Assembly: GCF_029714945.1 (NCBI RefSeq) | Contig: NZ_CP121634.1 | Location: 1,881,001 to 1,945,000 of the forward strand | Source: Bradyrhizobium sp. CIAT3101 | GTDB lineage: Bacteria; Pseudomonadota; Alphaproteobacteria; Rhizobiales; Xanthobacteraceae | DNA length: 64,000 nt | Reading direction: 5' to 3' | In this document: piece by piece, positions 32,335 through 42,719 of the stretch | How positions within the stretch are numbered: position 1 is the first letter of the stretch | How the letters are laid out: every line of letters begins with the position of its first letter | The notes under the pieces: generated by a model | What the model saw: only the letters and a program-made list of their open reading frames with translations | The model's database searches: none | Told to the model about the DNA's origin: nothing | Translations under genes and position numbers: made by a program

Positions 32335-33102
32335 ATGGCACCAGCTGCGGTCATGGCGAGCGACGACCTCTGGCAGGCCATTCGCGACGAGGCGCGGCGC
32401 ACTGCTGCCGCCGATCCCGTCTTTGGCAGGACTGTGGCCGACGCCATTCTGCCGCATGATGATCTCGCGGCGGCGCTCGCCGATCTGATCGGGCGCCGGC
32501 TTGGCGGCCGCGCCGGCGAGCGCGAACGCTTCACGGCATTTTCCCTGAAAGCCTTTCGCGGCTCCCCCGAATTGATCGAAGCGGCCGGCCGCGATTTGCA
32601 GGCCATCGTGCGCAGCGATCCGGCCATCGCCAGCCTGTTGGCGCCGCTGCTGCATTTCAAGGGCTATGTCGCGCTGCAGGCCTGGCGCGTCTCGCGCTGG
32701 CTGTGGCGTCATGAGCATCGCGATGCGGCGCTGTTGTTTCAGAACGAGGCGTCGAACGTCCTGCAGGTCAGCATCCATCCGGCCGCGCAGATCGGCTCGT
32801 CCGTCTATCTCGACCACGCCACCGGCATCGTCATCGGCGCCAATGTCGTGATCGGCGACGAGGTCACGATCCTGCAGAACGTCAGCATCGGCCGCGGCAG
32901 TGAACTGCCGACGCGCTCGCCCCGCGTCGGGCGCGGTGTCTATCTCGGCGCCGGCGCGACCATTCTCGGCGACATCAGCGTCGGTGATTTCGCAAAAATC
33001 GGCGCCGGCACGGTCGTGACATCGGATGTGCCCGGCGGCTGTACCGCGGTCGGCAATCCCGCGCGGCTCACCAACTGCCCCGAGCCTGCCTCGGTGGCGT
33101 GA
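32335..33102 (+). CDS. cysE: Serine O-acetyltransferase
   Basis: A 255-residue CysE. The N-terminal helical domain (DDLWQAIRDEARRTAAADPVFGRTVADAILPHDDLAAALADLIGRRL) leads to the left-handed beta-helix of hexapeptide repeats. That part carries the active-site region IHPAAQIGSSVYLDHATGIVIGANVVIGDEVTILQNVSIGRG and GDFAKIGAGTVVTSDVPGGCTAVGNPAR. It acetylates L-serine with acetyl-CoA, the first step of cysteine synthesis. CCGGAGGCG precedes ATG 32335. Divergent from the desaturase; no cysK is adjacent. Confidence 0.95.
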   Translation: MAPAAVMASDDLWQAIRDEARRTAAADPVFGRTVADAILPHDDLAAALADLIGRRLGGRAGERERFTAFSLKAFRGSPELIEAAGRDLQAIVRSDPAIASLLAPLLHFKGYVALQAWRVSRWLWRHEHRDAALLFQNEASNVLQVSIHPAAQIGSSVYLDHATGIVIGANVVIGDEVTILQNVSIGRGSELPTRSPRVGRGVYLGAGATILGDISVGDFAKIGAGTVVTSDVPGGCTAVGNPARLTNCPEPASVA

Positions 33103-33141
33103 TTGATCCCATCATCAGCTTTTCAAATGTTGGAGCGTGCA

Positions 33142-33852
33142 ATGAAGACGGCAATCGTGATCGGCGTCGGACCGGAGCGCGGCCTTGGAGCCCAGCTCTG
33201 CAAGCGTTTTGCAGCCGAGGGGCTCAGGGTGATCGTCGCGGGCCGGACGCAGTCGGCGTTGCAGGCGGTCGTGGATGACATCGCGAAGGCCGGCGGCATC
33301 GCTACGCCTGTCATCGCCGACGCGACCAGGGAGAGCGACATCACTGCCCTGTTCGATGCCGCCGGCGAAGACCTCGACCTCGCGATCTACAACGCCGGCA
33401 ACAACACGCCGGGGAAGATCATCGAGATGGACGCCGATTATTTCGAGAATGCCTGGCGCGTGGTCTGCTTCGGCGGCTTCCTGTTCGGCCGCGAAGCGGT
33501 GCGCCGCATGGTGCCGAAGAAGACAGGAACGCTGCTCTTCACCGGCGCCAGCGCCTCGCTGCGCGGGCGCTCCGGCTACGGCGCGTTCAACTCGGCCAAG
33601 GCCGGCATACGCACGCTGGCGCAGGCCATGGCCAAGGAATATGCGGGAGACGGCATCCATGTCGGCCATGTCGTGGTCGACGGCGCGATCGCCGGCGACA
33701 AGATTTTCTCGCGCTTCCCCGACGCTGCCGGCCGCGAGGACAGCCTGATCAGCATCGAGGGCATCGTCGATGCCTTCGCATTCCTCTACCGCCAGCCCGA
33801 GCGCGCCTGGTCGTTCGAGCTCGACGTGCGGACCTCGAAGGAGAAGTGGTGA
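33142..33852 (+). CDS. SDR family protein with atypical active site
   Basis: A 236-residue SDR-fold protein. The nucleotide site is MKTAIVIGVGPERGLGAQLCKRF and LAIYNAGNNTPG replaces NNAG. At the catalytic position the sequence is GAFNSAKAG, so the usual Tyr of Tyr-x-x-x-Lys is Phe while Lys remains. A nearby Tyr (SGYGAF) lies three residues earlier and cannot be assumed to substitute. Related non-classical SDRs with F-x-x-x-K exist, so the enzyme may act differently or only bind the cofactor. It lies 39 bp after cysE and may be co-transcribed. Confidence 0.8.
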   Translation: MKTAIVIGVGPERGLGAQLCKRFAAEGLRVIVAGRTQSALQAVVDDIAKAGGIATPVIADATRESDITALFDAAGEDLDLAIYNAGNNTPGKIIEMDADYFENAWRVVCFGGFLFGREAVRRMVPKKTGTLLFTGASASLRGRSGYGAFNSAKAGIRTLAQAMAKEYAGDGIHVGHVVVDGAIAGDKIFSRFPDAAGREDSLISIEGIVDAFAFLYRQPERAWSFELDVRTSKEKW

Positions 33853-33880
33853 GAGCAGGGGGCCGATCATGGCCTCCCGC

Positions 33881-33982
33881 TGTCATTGCCCGCGAAGGCG
33901 GGCAATCCAGTATTCCAGAGACGACATTGAGATGCGGAAGGGCCGCGGCGTACTGGATACCCCGCCTTCGCGGGGTATGACA
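33881..33982. repeat. Palindromic intergenic repeat (TGTCATTGCCCGCGAAGGCGGGC family)
   Basis: TGTCATTGCCCGCG... and ...CGCGGGGTATGACA form complementary ends; each half also folds on itself (GCCCGCGAAGGCGGGC; ACCCCGCCTTCGCGGGGT), and CCAGTA/TACTGG pair inside. It lies between two convergent genes and may help terminate both. Confidence 0.7.
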
Positions 33983-33993
33983 GTCATGAGCGA

Positions 33994-35748
33994 TCAATAC
34001 CCGGCGGCAAGTCCCGAGTTGCGCCGCGGATCGTTGGCGCCGTAGTAGCGGTTGTTGCCGACCTGCTGGCCGCCCAGTGACGGCGCGCCGACGATGATGA
34101 CCGCCAGGTGGTTGGCCGGTTGCGGCGGCCCGAAATTGTGACCCATGCCCTCCAGAATTTTGCGCGTGTCGGGTGACAGCGCGTAATTCTCGACATTGGT
34201 CAGATCGGGCAGCCATTGCTGGTGGATGCGCGGCATGTCGACGGCTTCCTGCGCGTTCATGTCGTAGTCGATCGCGTTGATCATGGTCTGCAGGACAGCC
34301 GTGATGATACGGCTGCCGCCGGGCGTGCCCACCACCATGACGGTCTTGCCGTCCTTGGTGACGATGGTCGGGCTCATCGACGACAGCGGCCGCTTGCCGG
34401 GAGCGATGGAATTGGCCTCGCCCTGCACCAGGCCGTAAAGGTTCGGCACCCCGACCTTGGCTGTGAAGTCGTCCATTTCATCGTTGAGCAGCACGCCGGT
34501 CTTCGCAGCGGTCACCTTGGCGCCGAACCAGTCGTTCAGCGTGTACGTGACCGAGACCGCGTTGCCGTCCTTGTCGGCGATGGAATAGTGCGTGGTGTTG
34601 CTGCCCTCGTGCGGCGCGACGCCTGGCTTGATGTCCTTGGAGATTCCGGCCTTGTTCGGATCGATCACCGCACGGATCTTGGCCGCGTAAGCCTTGTCGA
34701 GCAGGCGATCGAGCGGATTCTTCACAAAATCGGGATCGCCGAGGTAGCTGTTGCGGTCCACGTAAGCGTGCCGCATGGCTTCGATCTGCACATGCACGGC
34801 CGCTGCGGAGTGATAGCCCAGCTCCTTCAGCTGATAGCCTTCCAGGATATTCAGGATCTCGCAGATGATGACGCCACCCGAACTCGGCGGCGGCGCAGAC
34901 ACCACGTGATAGCCGCGATAGTCGCATTCGACAGGTGCGAGCTCGCGGGTCTTGTAGCCGTCGAGGTCGTCTTGCGTGATCAAGCCCTTGCCGGCCTGGC
35001 TCGAGGCCACGATGGCGCTGCCGACCCAGCCTTTATAGAAGCCGTCGGTGCCTTTGCTGCTGATCTCGCGCAGCGTCTTGGCGAGCTCCGACTGCATCAG
35101 CTTCTCGCCGACCTGGTACGGCTGACCGTTGTTGAGGAAGATGGCGGCGGAGGCTGGATCGTCCTGAAAGTCCGCGGTGGTGGTGAGCAGCAGGTCGATG
35201 TCGCCCTGGTCCAGCGCAAAGCCTTGTTCGGCGAGCTGGATCGCGGGAGCGAGCAGGTCGGCGCGCTTCATGGTGCCGTATTTTTCGCGCGCATATTCCA
35301 TGCCCGAGACGGATCCCGGCACACCCACCGCGAGGTGTCCCTTGGTCGAGATGCCCTTGATGACGTTGCCGTCCTTGTCGAGATACATGTTCGCAGTCGC
35401 GCCCTTGGGGGCGGTCTCGCGAAAATCGAGGAAGGTCTTGCGGCCGTCGGCGAGGTTGATCGTCATGAAGCCGCCACCACCGAGATTGCCGGCGGCCGGA
35501 TAGACGACGGCGAGGGCATAGCCGACGGCCACGGCGGCATCGACGGCATTGCCGCCGCGCTTGAGCACGTCGACGCCCACTTGGGTCGCCAGATGTTGCG
35601 CAGAGACGACCATGCCGTTTTCCGCGGCGATCGGTGCGACCGATGCCGCGCGCGCGGGGCCGAAGGTGACGAGGCTGACGGATACGATGGCGGCGGTCAT
35701 CCACCGCAGGCTTGTTCCCGCATGTTGCACGGCTTGCTCCCAAGGCAA
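33994..35748 (-). CDS. ggt: Gamma-glutamyltransferase
   Basis: A 584-residue GGT precursor with a signal peptide (hydrophobic TAAIVSVSLVTFGPARA, about 18-35). The enzyme cuts itself before T385 in NTTHYSIADKDGNAVSVTYTLN, which becomes the N-terminal nucleophile of the small subunit. PLSSMSPTIV and the glycine pair in VVGTPGGSRI near the C terminus bind the gamma-glutamyl group. It hydrolyses or transfers gamma-glutamyl residues of glutathione in the periplasm. ATG 35748 is taken; Met17 is an alternative start giving a shorter signal. Confidence 0.95.
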   Translation of the reverse strand: MPWEQAVQHAGTSLRWMTAAIVSVSLVTFGPARAASVAPIAAENGMVVSAQHLATQVGVDVLKRGGNAVDAAVAVGYALAVVYPAAGNLGGGGFMTINLADGRKTFLDFRETAPKGATANMYLDKDGNVIKGISTKGHLAVGVPGSVSGMEYAREKYGTMKRADLLAPAIQLAEQGFALDQGDIDLLLTTTADFQDDPASAAIFLNNGQPYQVGEKLMQSELAKTLREISSKGTDGFYKGWVGSAIVASSQAGKGLITQDDLDGYKTRELAPVECDYRGYHVVSAPPPSSGGVIICEILNILEGYQLKELGYHSAAAVHVQIEAMRHAYVDRNSYLGDPDFVKNPLDRLLDKAYAAKIRAVIDPNKAGISKDIKPGVAPHEGSNTTHYSIADKDGNAVSVTYTLNDWFGAKVTAAKTGVLLNDEMDDFTAKVGVPNLYGLVQGEANSIAPGKRPLSSMSPTIVTKDGKTVMVVGTPGGSRIITAVLQTMINAIDYDMNAQEAVDMPRIHQQWLPDLTNVENYALSPDTRKILEGMGHNFGPPQPANHLAVIIVGAPSLGGQQVGNNRYYGANDPRRNSGLAAGY

Positions 35749-35859
35749 GGCCGGCTGTCCCCGGCCCTTGTTGGTGATGCAGGCTCAATTTATCAGGCCG
35801 CGTTCGCCGGGCAAATCGGCCGTCGAGGTCCAAGGGTGCCGGCCACCAGTCCAACTGCG

Positions 35860-36003
35860 CTCCCTCCCCCCTTGCGGGGGAGGGCGGGGGAGAGGGGTGG
35901 CTCAGCAAATGGTGTTTGTCAGAGCGTCCGGATTTCTTCGCCACGAGGCGAATCCCCGTGTGGCACCCCTCTCCCTAATCCTCCCCCGCAAGGGGGGGAG
36001 GGA
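35860..36003. repeat. Large inverted repeat of C/G runs upstream of tolQ
   Basis: CTCCCTCCCCCCTTGCGGGG... at 35860 and its complement ending ...CGCAAGGGGGGGAGGG near 36003 enclose GGGGAGAGGGGTGG/CACCCCTCTCCC arms and a 60-bp centre. It is the familiar dispersed intergenic type of this lineage, and I see no protein gene in it. Confidence 0.65.
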
Positions 36004-36400
36004 ACCAACCTCCTTTGGGTCCGGGAGTTTGCTCACTCACTCGGTGCGGCCACGCGACATCCTGCCTCGCGCTTGCCCTTCCGCCCCCCATCCCTCAGCG
36101 CCGTCTCGCTTTCCCGCGGCCAAATTCGTCCCTGGTAACCCGGCATTAACCATCGGCGGGCTCTGGTAATTATGGACAATCGCGCCCGGAGCTGTCGTCG
36201 AGGCCCTTAGTTTTGACATCTTGGCAGGGAATGCAGGCGGCGGCTTTGGAGAAGCCCCTGCACCCCAGAAAGACAAGGCTTTGAGCGGGCTTGCCGGCCG
36301 CGCCGGTGCTAGCGCGGCAGTTGGGGAACCGGCCGCCATTGGGCTCGCCGGGACATAGGTAACGGTCGCCGAAGGCGATCGTTTTGAGAGGATATTGCTG
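36004..36400 (+). other. tolQ upstream region without a gene
   Basis: About 400 bp between the repeat and tolQ contain no reading frame I can support. GAGAGGA at 36386-36392 is the tolQ ribosome site. A Tol operon promoter is expected here, perhaps in the more AT-rich stretch GGCATTAACCATCGGCGGGC and following bases around 36142-36180, but no clear -35/-10 pair stands out. Confidence 0.5.
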
Positions 36401-37117
<717 letters not shown>

Positions 37118-37160
37118 CGGACGGCATGTATAGTGTGAAGGCGAGATTGGGCACCAAGCC

Positions 37161-37613
37161 ATGGGCATGAACGTAGCCAGTTCGTCCGGAGGCGGCGGCC
37201 GCCGCAGCCGGCGCAAGCCGGTCATGGCCGAGATCAACGTCACGCCGATGGTCGACGTGATGCTGGTGCTGCTCATCATCTTCATGGTGTCGGCGCCGCT
37301 GCTCACGGTGGGTGTTCCGCTCGATCTGCCGTCGACCCAGGCCAAGAGCCTTGATCAGAACGACCAGAAGCCGATCCAGATGTCGGTCGACATCAAGGGC
37401 AAGGTGTTCATCGCCGACGCCGAGATCCAGATCAACGAGCTGATCCCGAAGCTGAAGGCGATCACGGACGCGCGCGGCGGGCTCGAGGAACGCATCTATC
37501 TGCGCGCCGACAAGAAGGCGGATTACGGCACGGTGGCAAAGGTCATGGGCCTGCTGTCGGGTGCGGGCTTCAAGAAGCTGGCACTCGTCACGGAAGCGGA
37601 TCAGGGGTCCTAG
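37161..37613 (+). CDS. tolR: Tol-Pal system protein TolR
   Basis: A 150-residue ExbD/TolR protein. The single membrane helix MAEINVTPMVDVMLVLLIIFMVSAPLL carries the proton-relay Asp (MVDVML). The periplasmic domain follows: VPLDLPSTQAKSLDQNDQKPIQMSVDIKG and IYLRADKKADYGTVAKVMGLLSGAGFKKLALVTEA. The N-terminal leader is Gly/Arg-rich (SSGGGGRRSRRKP), which should stay in the cytoplasm. It forms the motor with TolQ. Confidence 0.95.
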   Translation: MGMNVASSSGGGGRRSRRKPVMAEINVTPMVDVMLVLLIIFMVSAPLLTVGVPLDLPSTQAKSLDQNDQKPIQMSVDIKGKVFIADAEIQINELIPKLKAITDARGGLEERIYLRADKKADYGTVAKVMGLLSGAGFKKLALVTEADQGS

Positions 37614-37617
37614 GCCG

Positions 37618-38577
37618 GTGAAGGTGAACGTCGACAAGACACTCGTTGCGTCGATCGTGCTCCACGTCCTCGTGATTGGATGGGGTCTGCTCACCTTTAG
37701 CAGCAAGGCCTTCATCGCACCGGAGGAGTCGCTTCCGGTCGACATCATTTCCAGCGATCAGCTCGCGCAGATGATGTCGGGCCAGAAGACCGGCAAGAAG
37801 GAAGAGCCGAAGCCCAAGGTCGAGAAGATCGCCGAGGCGAAGCCCGAGGAAGATGCCGTCGGCAAGGTCACCGAGAAGAAAGAGCTGATCAAGACCAACT
37901 CGACCCCCGATCCGCCGCCGAAGCCTGTCGAGAAGCCGGTCGAGAAGAAGCCCGATCCGCCGAAGCCGGTCGCCGAGACCAAGCCCAAGGAAGAGCCGAA
38001 GCCGCAGGAGAAGAAGCCTGATCCGGCCAAGGAAGATCCGATCGCGGAGTTGCAGAAGAAGCTCGACACCAAGAAGCCGCCGCCGAAGCCCGTTGAGCAG
38101 AAGGTCGCGGCGGTGCAGCCGCAGCAGCAGCCGAAGCCCAAGGAGCGCACCTTCGATCCCGCGCAGATTGCCCGCGACCTCGACAAGCGCGCCGCGACCC
38201 GGCACGAGCAGACCGGCTCGGCGCTGAATGCGTCAGCATCGCTGGGCTCGACGACCGGAACTGCCGTCAGCAACGTCGCGACCTGGCAAGGTGCATTCCA
38301 GGGCGCGGTCAAGCGCTGCTTCACGCCGACCTATAACGGGCAGGACGCCAACCTGTACGAAGCCGACATCGACATTCCCATGAAGGTCGACGGATCGCTG
38401 GCGTCGGAGCCGGTCATCGTCGCGGTGCGAGGACCGTCGCGGTCGATCGCCCAGGCGGTGGCGGAGAGCGCCAAGCGCGCCATCGTGCAGTGCCAGGTTT
38501 ATTCGTTCCTGCCGAAGCAGCAATACGACAGCTGGAAGCTCATTCCGATGACTTTCGGCCTGAAAGACATGTTGTGA
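37618..38577 (+). CDS. tolA: Tol-Pal system protein TolA
   Basis: A 319-residue TolA starting at GTG 37618, 4 bp after tolR. One membrane helix near the N terminus ([20 protein letters not shown]) is followed by a long Lys/Pro/Glu-rich periplasmic stretch ([30 protein letters not shown] repeats, residues 60-200). The folded C-terminal domain ([21 protein letters not shown] to MTFGLKDML) contacts Pal/TolB. The central part is proline-rich rather than the Ala-rich helix of E. coli TolA, as is common in alphaproteobacteria. Confidence 0.9.
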   Translation: MKVNVDKTLVASIVLHVLVIGWGLLTFSSKAFIAPEESLPVDIISSDQLAQMMSGQKTGKKEEPKPKVEKIAEAKPEEDAVGKVTEKKELIKTNSTPDPPPKPVEKPVEKKPDPPKPVAETKPKEEPKPQEKKPDPAKEDPIAELQKKLDTKKPPPKPVEQKVAAVQPQQQPKPKERTFDPAQIARDLDKRAATRHEQTGSALNASASLGSTTGTAVSNVATWQGAFQGAVKRCFTPTYNGQDANLYEADIDIPMKVDGSLASEPVIVAVRGPSRSIAQAVAESAKRAIVQCQVYSFLPKQQYDSWKLIPMTFGLKDML

Positions 38578-38600
38578 CATCCGAACAAAAGAATTTTGCG

Positions 38601-39968
38601 ATGAATGACGTTCGATCGATGAACCGCCGCCGCTTCATGACCCTGACCGGGTCGACGCTCGCGTTGCTCGGGGGCGGACAGGCCTTCGCCCAGCAATCGC
38701 AGGGGCGTCTCCGCATCGATCCCACCGAGTTTCGTCCGATCCCGATCGCGATCACCAATTTCGTGCCGGGCTCGCCCGCCGACGGCGACGTCAGCAACGG
38801 CGTCACGCAGGTCATCACCAACAACCTGAAGCGCTCGGGCCTGTTCGCCCCGATCGACCAGGCCGCCTTCATCGAGCGCATCAGCAACATCGACGTCGCG
38901 CCGCAATTCCAGAACTGGAAGACCCTCAACGCGCAGGCCCTCGTCACCGGTCGCATGACGCGGCAGCCAGACGGCCGCCTCAAGGCCGAATTCCGCCTGT
39001 GGGACGTAGTCACCGGCCAGCAGCTCGCCGGCCAGCAATATTTCACCTCGCCGGAATATTGGCGCCGCATCGCCCACATCATCTCCGACCAGATCTACGA
39101 GCAGATGACCGGCGAAAAGGGCTATTTCGACAGCCGCGTCGTGTTCGTCGACGAGTCCGGGCCGAAGGAGCGCCGCGTCAAGCGGCTGGCGATGATGGAC
39201 CAGGACGGCGCCAATGTGCGCTACCTCACCCGCGGCGCCGATCTCGTGCTGACGCCGCGCTTCTCGCCGAACTCGCAAGAGATCACCTATATGGAGTTCG
39301 GGCAGGGCGATCCGAAGGTCTATCTCTTCAACATCGAGACTGGCCAGCGCGAGATCGTCGGCAACTTCCCCGGCATGACCTTTGCGCCGCGCTTCTCGCC
39401 GGATGGCCAGCGCGTCATCATGAGCCTGCAGCAGGGCGGCAACTCCAACCTGTTCGTGATGGATCTGCGCTCGCGCTCGACCACGCGCCTCACCGACACG
39501 CCGGCGATCGACACGTCGCCGTCCTACTCGCCGGACGGCACCCGTATCTGCTTCGAGTCCGATCGCGGCGGCAGGTCGCAGATCTATGTGATGGCGGCGG
39601 GCGGCGGACAGGCGCAGCGCATCTCTTTCTCGAAGGACGACAACAACGCCACCTATTCGACGCCGGTGTGGTCGCCGCGCGGCGATTACATCGCCTTCAC
39701 CAGGCAGGGCGGTGGGCAGTTCTCGATCGGCGTCATGAAGCCGGACGGCTCCGGCGAGCGGCTCCTCACCTCCGGCTATCACAATGAAGGCCCGACCTTC
39801 TCGCCGAACGGCCGCGTGATCATGTTCTTCCGTGATCCCGGCGGCAGCGGTGGGCCGTCGCTGTTCTCGGTCGACATCTCCGGCCGCAACGAGCTGAAAG
39901 TGCCGACGCCGGGCTTCGCCTCCGATCCGGCTTGGTCGCCGCTGCTGTCCGCGACCGCGGGCCAATAG
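38601..39968 (+). CDS. tolB: Tol-Pal system protein TolB
   Basis: A 455-residue periplasmic TolB. After the leader come the alpha/beta domain ([48 protein letters not shown]) and a six-bladed propeller with repeats such as [26 protein letters not shown] and [14 protein letters not shown]. It bridges Pal and the Tol motor. The signal [24 protein letters not shown] contains consecutive arginines followed by FM, resembling a Tat signal rather than a plain Sec one. A strong terminator follows. Confidence 0.95.
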   Translation: MNDVRSMNRRRFMTLTGSTLALLGGGQAFAQQSQGRLRIDPTEFRPIPIAITNFVPGSPADGDVSNGVTQVITNNLKRSGLFAPIDQAAFIERISNIDVAPQFQNWKTLNAQALVTGRMTRQPDGRLKAEFRLWDVVTGQQLAGQQYFTSPEYWRRIAHIISDQIYEQMTGEKGYFDSRVVFVDESGPKERRVKRLAMMDQDGANVRYLTRGADLVLTPRFSPNSQEITYMEFGQGDPKVYLFNIETGQREIVGNFPGMTFAPRFSPDGQRVIMSLQQGGNSNLFVMDLRSRSTTRLTDTPAIDTSPSYSPDGTRICFESDRGGRSQIYVMAAGGGQAQRISFSKDDNNATYSTPVWSPRGDYIAFTRQGGGQFSIGVMKPDGSGERLLTSGYHNEGPTFSPNGRVIMFFRDPGGSGGPSLFSVDISGRNELKVPTPGFASDPAWSPLLSATAGQ

Positions 39969-39972
39969 GTCG

Positions 39973-40003
39973 ATCGCGCGTCTGACGACGCGCGATGTTT
40001 TTT
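39973..40003 (+). terminator. Rho-independent terminator after tolB
   Basis: A 10-bp perfect stem (ATCGCGCGTC at 39973-39982 with 39987-39996), a TGAC loop and a T6 run (39998-40003) begin 5 bp after the tolB stop. The tolQRAB transcript therefore probably ends here, and pal has its own promoter. Confidence 0.85.
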
Positions 40004-40215
40004 CGAAAAAAAGCGCCGATTTTTCCGCTTTTCGCGCGCGCGGCAAGCTTTCCTTCACCTTGCGCCCGGCAAGGCTTGCCTAGTTGCTTGATATTTCAGC
40101 GGAAACAGTTTCGCTATTGCCGAAAAACAACTCGACTTTAACGATGTTCCCTCAGAAAGGCTTCATCAGGTGTGGGTAAAAGTACGCGCCAAACAGGACG
40201 CGCGTACAAACGAAA

Positions 40216-42552
40216 ATGCAGTTCGCAAGCCAGACCGGAAAATCCGATCAAGGACAGGCGGCGCCCCCGGTGTCGGCGGCGCTGAATGATTCCCTGTTCG
40301 AAGCGCCCGGTCCGCTGTTTGCGGGTATCGTCTTCGTCGCCATCGGGGCCGCCATCACGGCGCTGAGGACCGGACAAACTCTGACCTGGGCGACGGTGGC
40401 CCTGATCATCCTGGCCGGAGCTCTCCGCCTGTTCGATCTGCGGCGCTTCCTGCCCCGCAAAGCCAGCCTGACAGCCGAAGAAGCCGTGGTCTGGCAGAGG
40501 CGCTATCTGATGGGCGCGCTGATTCAGGCCGCTGCCATTGGAACATGGTGCGGGCTCGCTCTGGTGAGCACTGACGACGCCGTCGTCCACATGATCGCCC
40601 TCTCCATCACCACCGGAATCGTCGGGGGAGGCGCAGGACGGGCTTACGGACGGCCATCGATATACCATCTGCAGGCCGGCCTCATGTTCGGTCCGGCCGT
40701 GATCGCGCTGGCGTCGTGGGGCACGCCCTACTACATCGCCATGTCAGTCGTGAGCGCCGCATTCCTGCTGGCGATCATGCAGCTCTCGGCCAATCTGCAC
40801 AGAATATTCATGCGCGCCGTTGTGGCGCGGGAGCGCGAAGCGGCGCTCGCCGGCCAGTTCGACACCGCCCTGAACAACATGCCGCACGGCCTGTGCATGT
40901 TCCGCGTCGACAGGCAGCTCGCCGTGATGAACCACCGGTTCAGCGCGATGCTGGAGCTGCCCGAGGATCTCGTTCGGAGCGGCATCACCGCGCGTGACAT
41001 CATGGCCGCGTGCGTCAGCTCCGGCTCCATCTCGGCCGCGAGCGGCGAGATGATCGTCACCGAGATCGAAAACTCGCATGCGAACGAGATCGTGACCGTC
41101 GATCCCGACGCGGAGAGAAACCGGTCATTGTCCTGGACGGTGCAGCCGATGGCCGACGGTGGCGCAGTGCTGCTGCTCGAGGACGTGACCGAGCGGCGCA
41201 ATGCCGAGGCCAAGATCACCCATCTTGCCCGTTACGACGAATTGACGGCGCTCCCCAACCGCGTCCATTTCCGCAACGAGATCGAATCCCTGCTGGCGGC
41301 CTCGCGCCATTCCGACCGGCTCTCCGCGCTGCTGTTCGTCGACCTCGACCAGTTCAAGCAGGTCAACGACACGCTCGGCCATCCCTGTGGCGACCAGCTC
41401 CTCTGCGCGGTGGCCAACCGTCTGCGCGAGATGCTGCGGCCCGAGGATTTCGTCGCCCGCTTCGGCGGCGACGAGTTCGTCGTGTTCCAGCAGAATATCA
41501 ACGCGGCCGAAGATGCCGCGAGCCTCGCCCGCCGCATCGTCGAGCGCCTGAGCGAGCGCTACCGGATCGACAATCACCTGGTCGAGATCGGCGCCAGCGT
41601 CGGCATCGCGCTGACCTCGCCGGATGGCGCCAGCGCCGACACGCTGCTCAAGAACGCCGACATGGCGCTCTACCGCGCCAAGGCCGACGGCCGCGGCACC
41701 TTCTGCTTCTTCCGCGACGAGATGGCGGCCACCGTCGAGGCGCGCCGTATCCTCGAGCTCGATCTGCGCAAGGCACTCGCCAACGAGGAGTTCGAGCTGT
41801 TCTACCAGCCGCTGGTCAATCTGAAGTCCGGCAAGATCACCACCTGCGAAGCGCTGCTGCGCTGGAATCATCCGGTGCGCGGCACGGTCTCGCCGGTCGA
41901 CATCATCCCGGTCGCCGAGGACATGGGCCTGATCGTCGATCTCGGCCGCTGGATCCTGCGCCGCGCTTGCATGGAATGCATGAAATGGCCGGAGGGCGTC
42001 AGCGTCGCCGTCAACTTTTCGCCGCAGCAATTCCATCAGCGCGACGTGCTGAGCGAGATCCGTTACGCGCTCGAGGTCTCGGGCCTGCCGGCGTTCCGCC
42101 TCGAGATCGAGATCACCGAATCCTCGCTGCTGCGTAACACCCAGCTCACCCACGATATCCTGTCACAGCTGCATGCGCTCGGCGTGCGCATCTCGCTGGA
42201 CGATTTCGGCACCGGCTATTCGAGCCTCAGCTATCTGCACAACTTCCCGATGCAGAAGGTCAAGATCGACCGCTCCTTCCTCGAGGGCATCGATGCCGAC
42301 CGACCGCTGACGCTGTTGCGCGGCGTGGCGCGGCTGTCGGCCGACCTCGGCATGTCGGTCGTGGTCGAGGGCATCGAGACCAACGAGCAGCTCGAGCTGG
42401 TGAGCGCCGACGGCACCGTTTCCGAAGGGCAGGGCTACCTGTTCAGCCGGCCGGTACCCGCCGTCAGGATCCGTCAGTTGCTCGATGCCTCGCATGGCCG
42501 CCGCATGGCGGACGCTCAGATCGTCTCGATCTCCTCGCGGTCGTTTGGCTAA
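40216..42552 (+). CDS. Membrane GGDEF-EAL protein (c-di-GMP synthesis/breakdown)
   Basis: A 778-residue protein with about six N-terminal membrane helices (residues 28-200), a PAS-like segment (about 215-325), a GGDEF domain and an EAL domain. The cyclase motif FGGDEF is intact (near 416-421), with an RxxD inhibition site (RPED) five residues before it. The phosphodiesterase motif EALLRW is near 545, with DDFGTGYSSL, QKVKIDRSF and VVEGIET also intact. Both activities are thus possible. It lies between tolB and pal, after the tolB terminator, where such a gene is not usual. Confidence 0.9.
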   Translation: MQFASQTGKSDQGQAAPPVSAALNDSLFEAPGPLFAGIVFVAIGAAITALRTGQTLTWATVALIILAGALRLFDLRRFLPRKASLTAEEAVVWQRRYLMGALIQAAAIGTWCGLALVSTDDAVVHMIALSITTGIVGGGAGRAYGRPSIYHLQAGLMFGPAVIALASWGTPYYIAMSVVSAAFLLAIMQLSANLHRIFMRAVVAREREAALAGQFDTALNNMPHGLCMFRVDRQLAVMNHRFSAMLELPEDLVRSGITARDIMAACVSSGSISAASGEMIVTEIENSHANEIVTVDPDAERNRSLSWTVQPMADGGAVLLLEDVTERRNAEAKITHLARYDELTALPNRVHFRNEIESLLAASRHSDRLSALLFVDLDQFKQVNDTLGHPCGDQLLCAVANRLREMLRPEDFVARFGGDEFVVFQQNINAAEDAASLARRIVERLSERYRIDNHLVEIGASVGIALTSPDGASADTLLKNADMALYRAKADGRGTFCFFRDEMAATVEARRILELDLRKALANEEFELFYQPLVNLKSGKITTCEALLRWNHPVRGTVSPVDIIPVAEDMGLIVDLGRWILRRACMECMKWPEGVSVAVNFSPQQFHQRDVLSEIRYALEVSGLPAFRLEIEITESSLLRNTQLTHDILSQLHALGVRISLDDFGTGYSSLSYLHNFPMQKVKIDRSFLEGIDADRPLTLLRGVARLSADLGMSVVVEGIETNEQLELVSADGTVSEGQGYLFSRPVPAVRIRQLLDASHGRRMADAQIVSISSRSFG

Positions 42553-42659
42553 CGCCGCGCTCCCGGCCGTCCCCATTTCCTCAATGTTTCCCTGTATTTT
42601 CCCGGGGTTTTACGGGGCCTGATCCTTAACCCTAACATTTCGAAGCCTTTGCAATTCGG

Positions 42660-42674
42660 TTAAGGAGTCATTAA
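42660..42674. promoter_or_regulatory. CtrA-type binding box
   Basis: TTAAGGAGTCATTAA is a perfect TTAA-N7-TTAA site, the full binding sequence of the alphaproteobacterial cell-cycle regulator CtrA, located 45 bp before the start of the FeeM-like gene in a GC-rich chromosome where such AT motifs are rare. Confidence 0.55.
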
Positions 42675-42719
42675 TCTTCCCCACACTCGCGGAAGTTGCC
42701 CGCGGGGCGGGAGTATCAG

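Noticed and set aside
35749..36400. Several short frames upstream of tolQ
   Set aside because: They cover a palindromic intergenic repeat and show no ribosome site, signal or domain.
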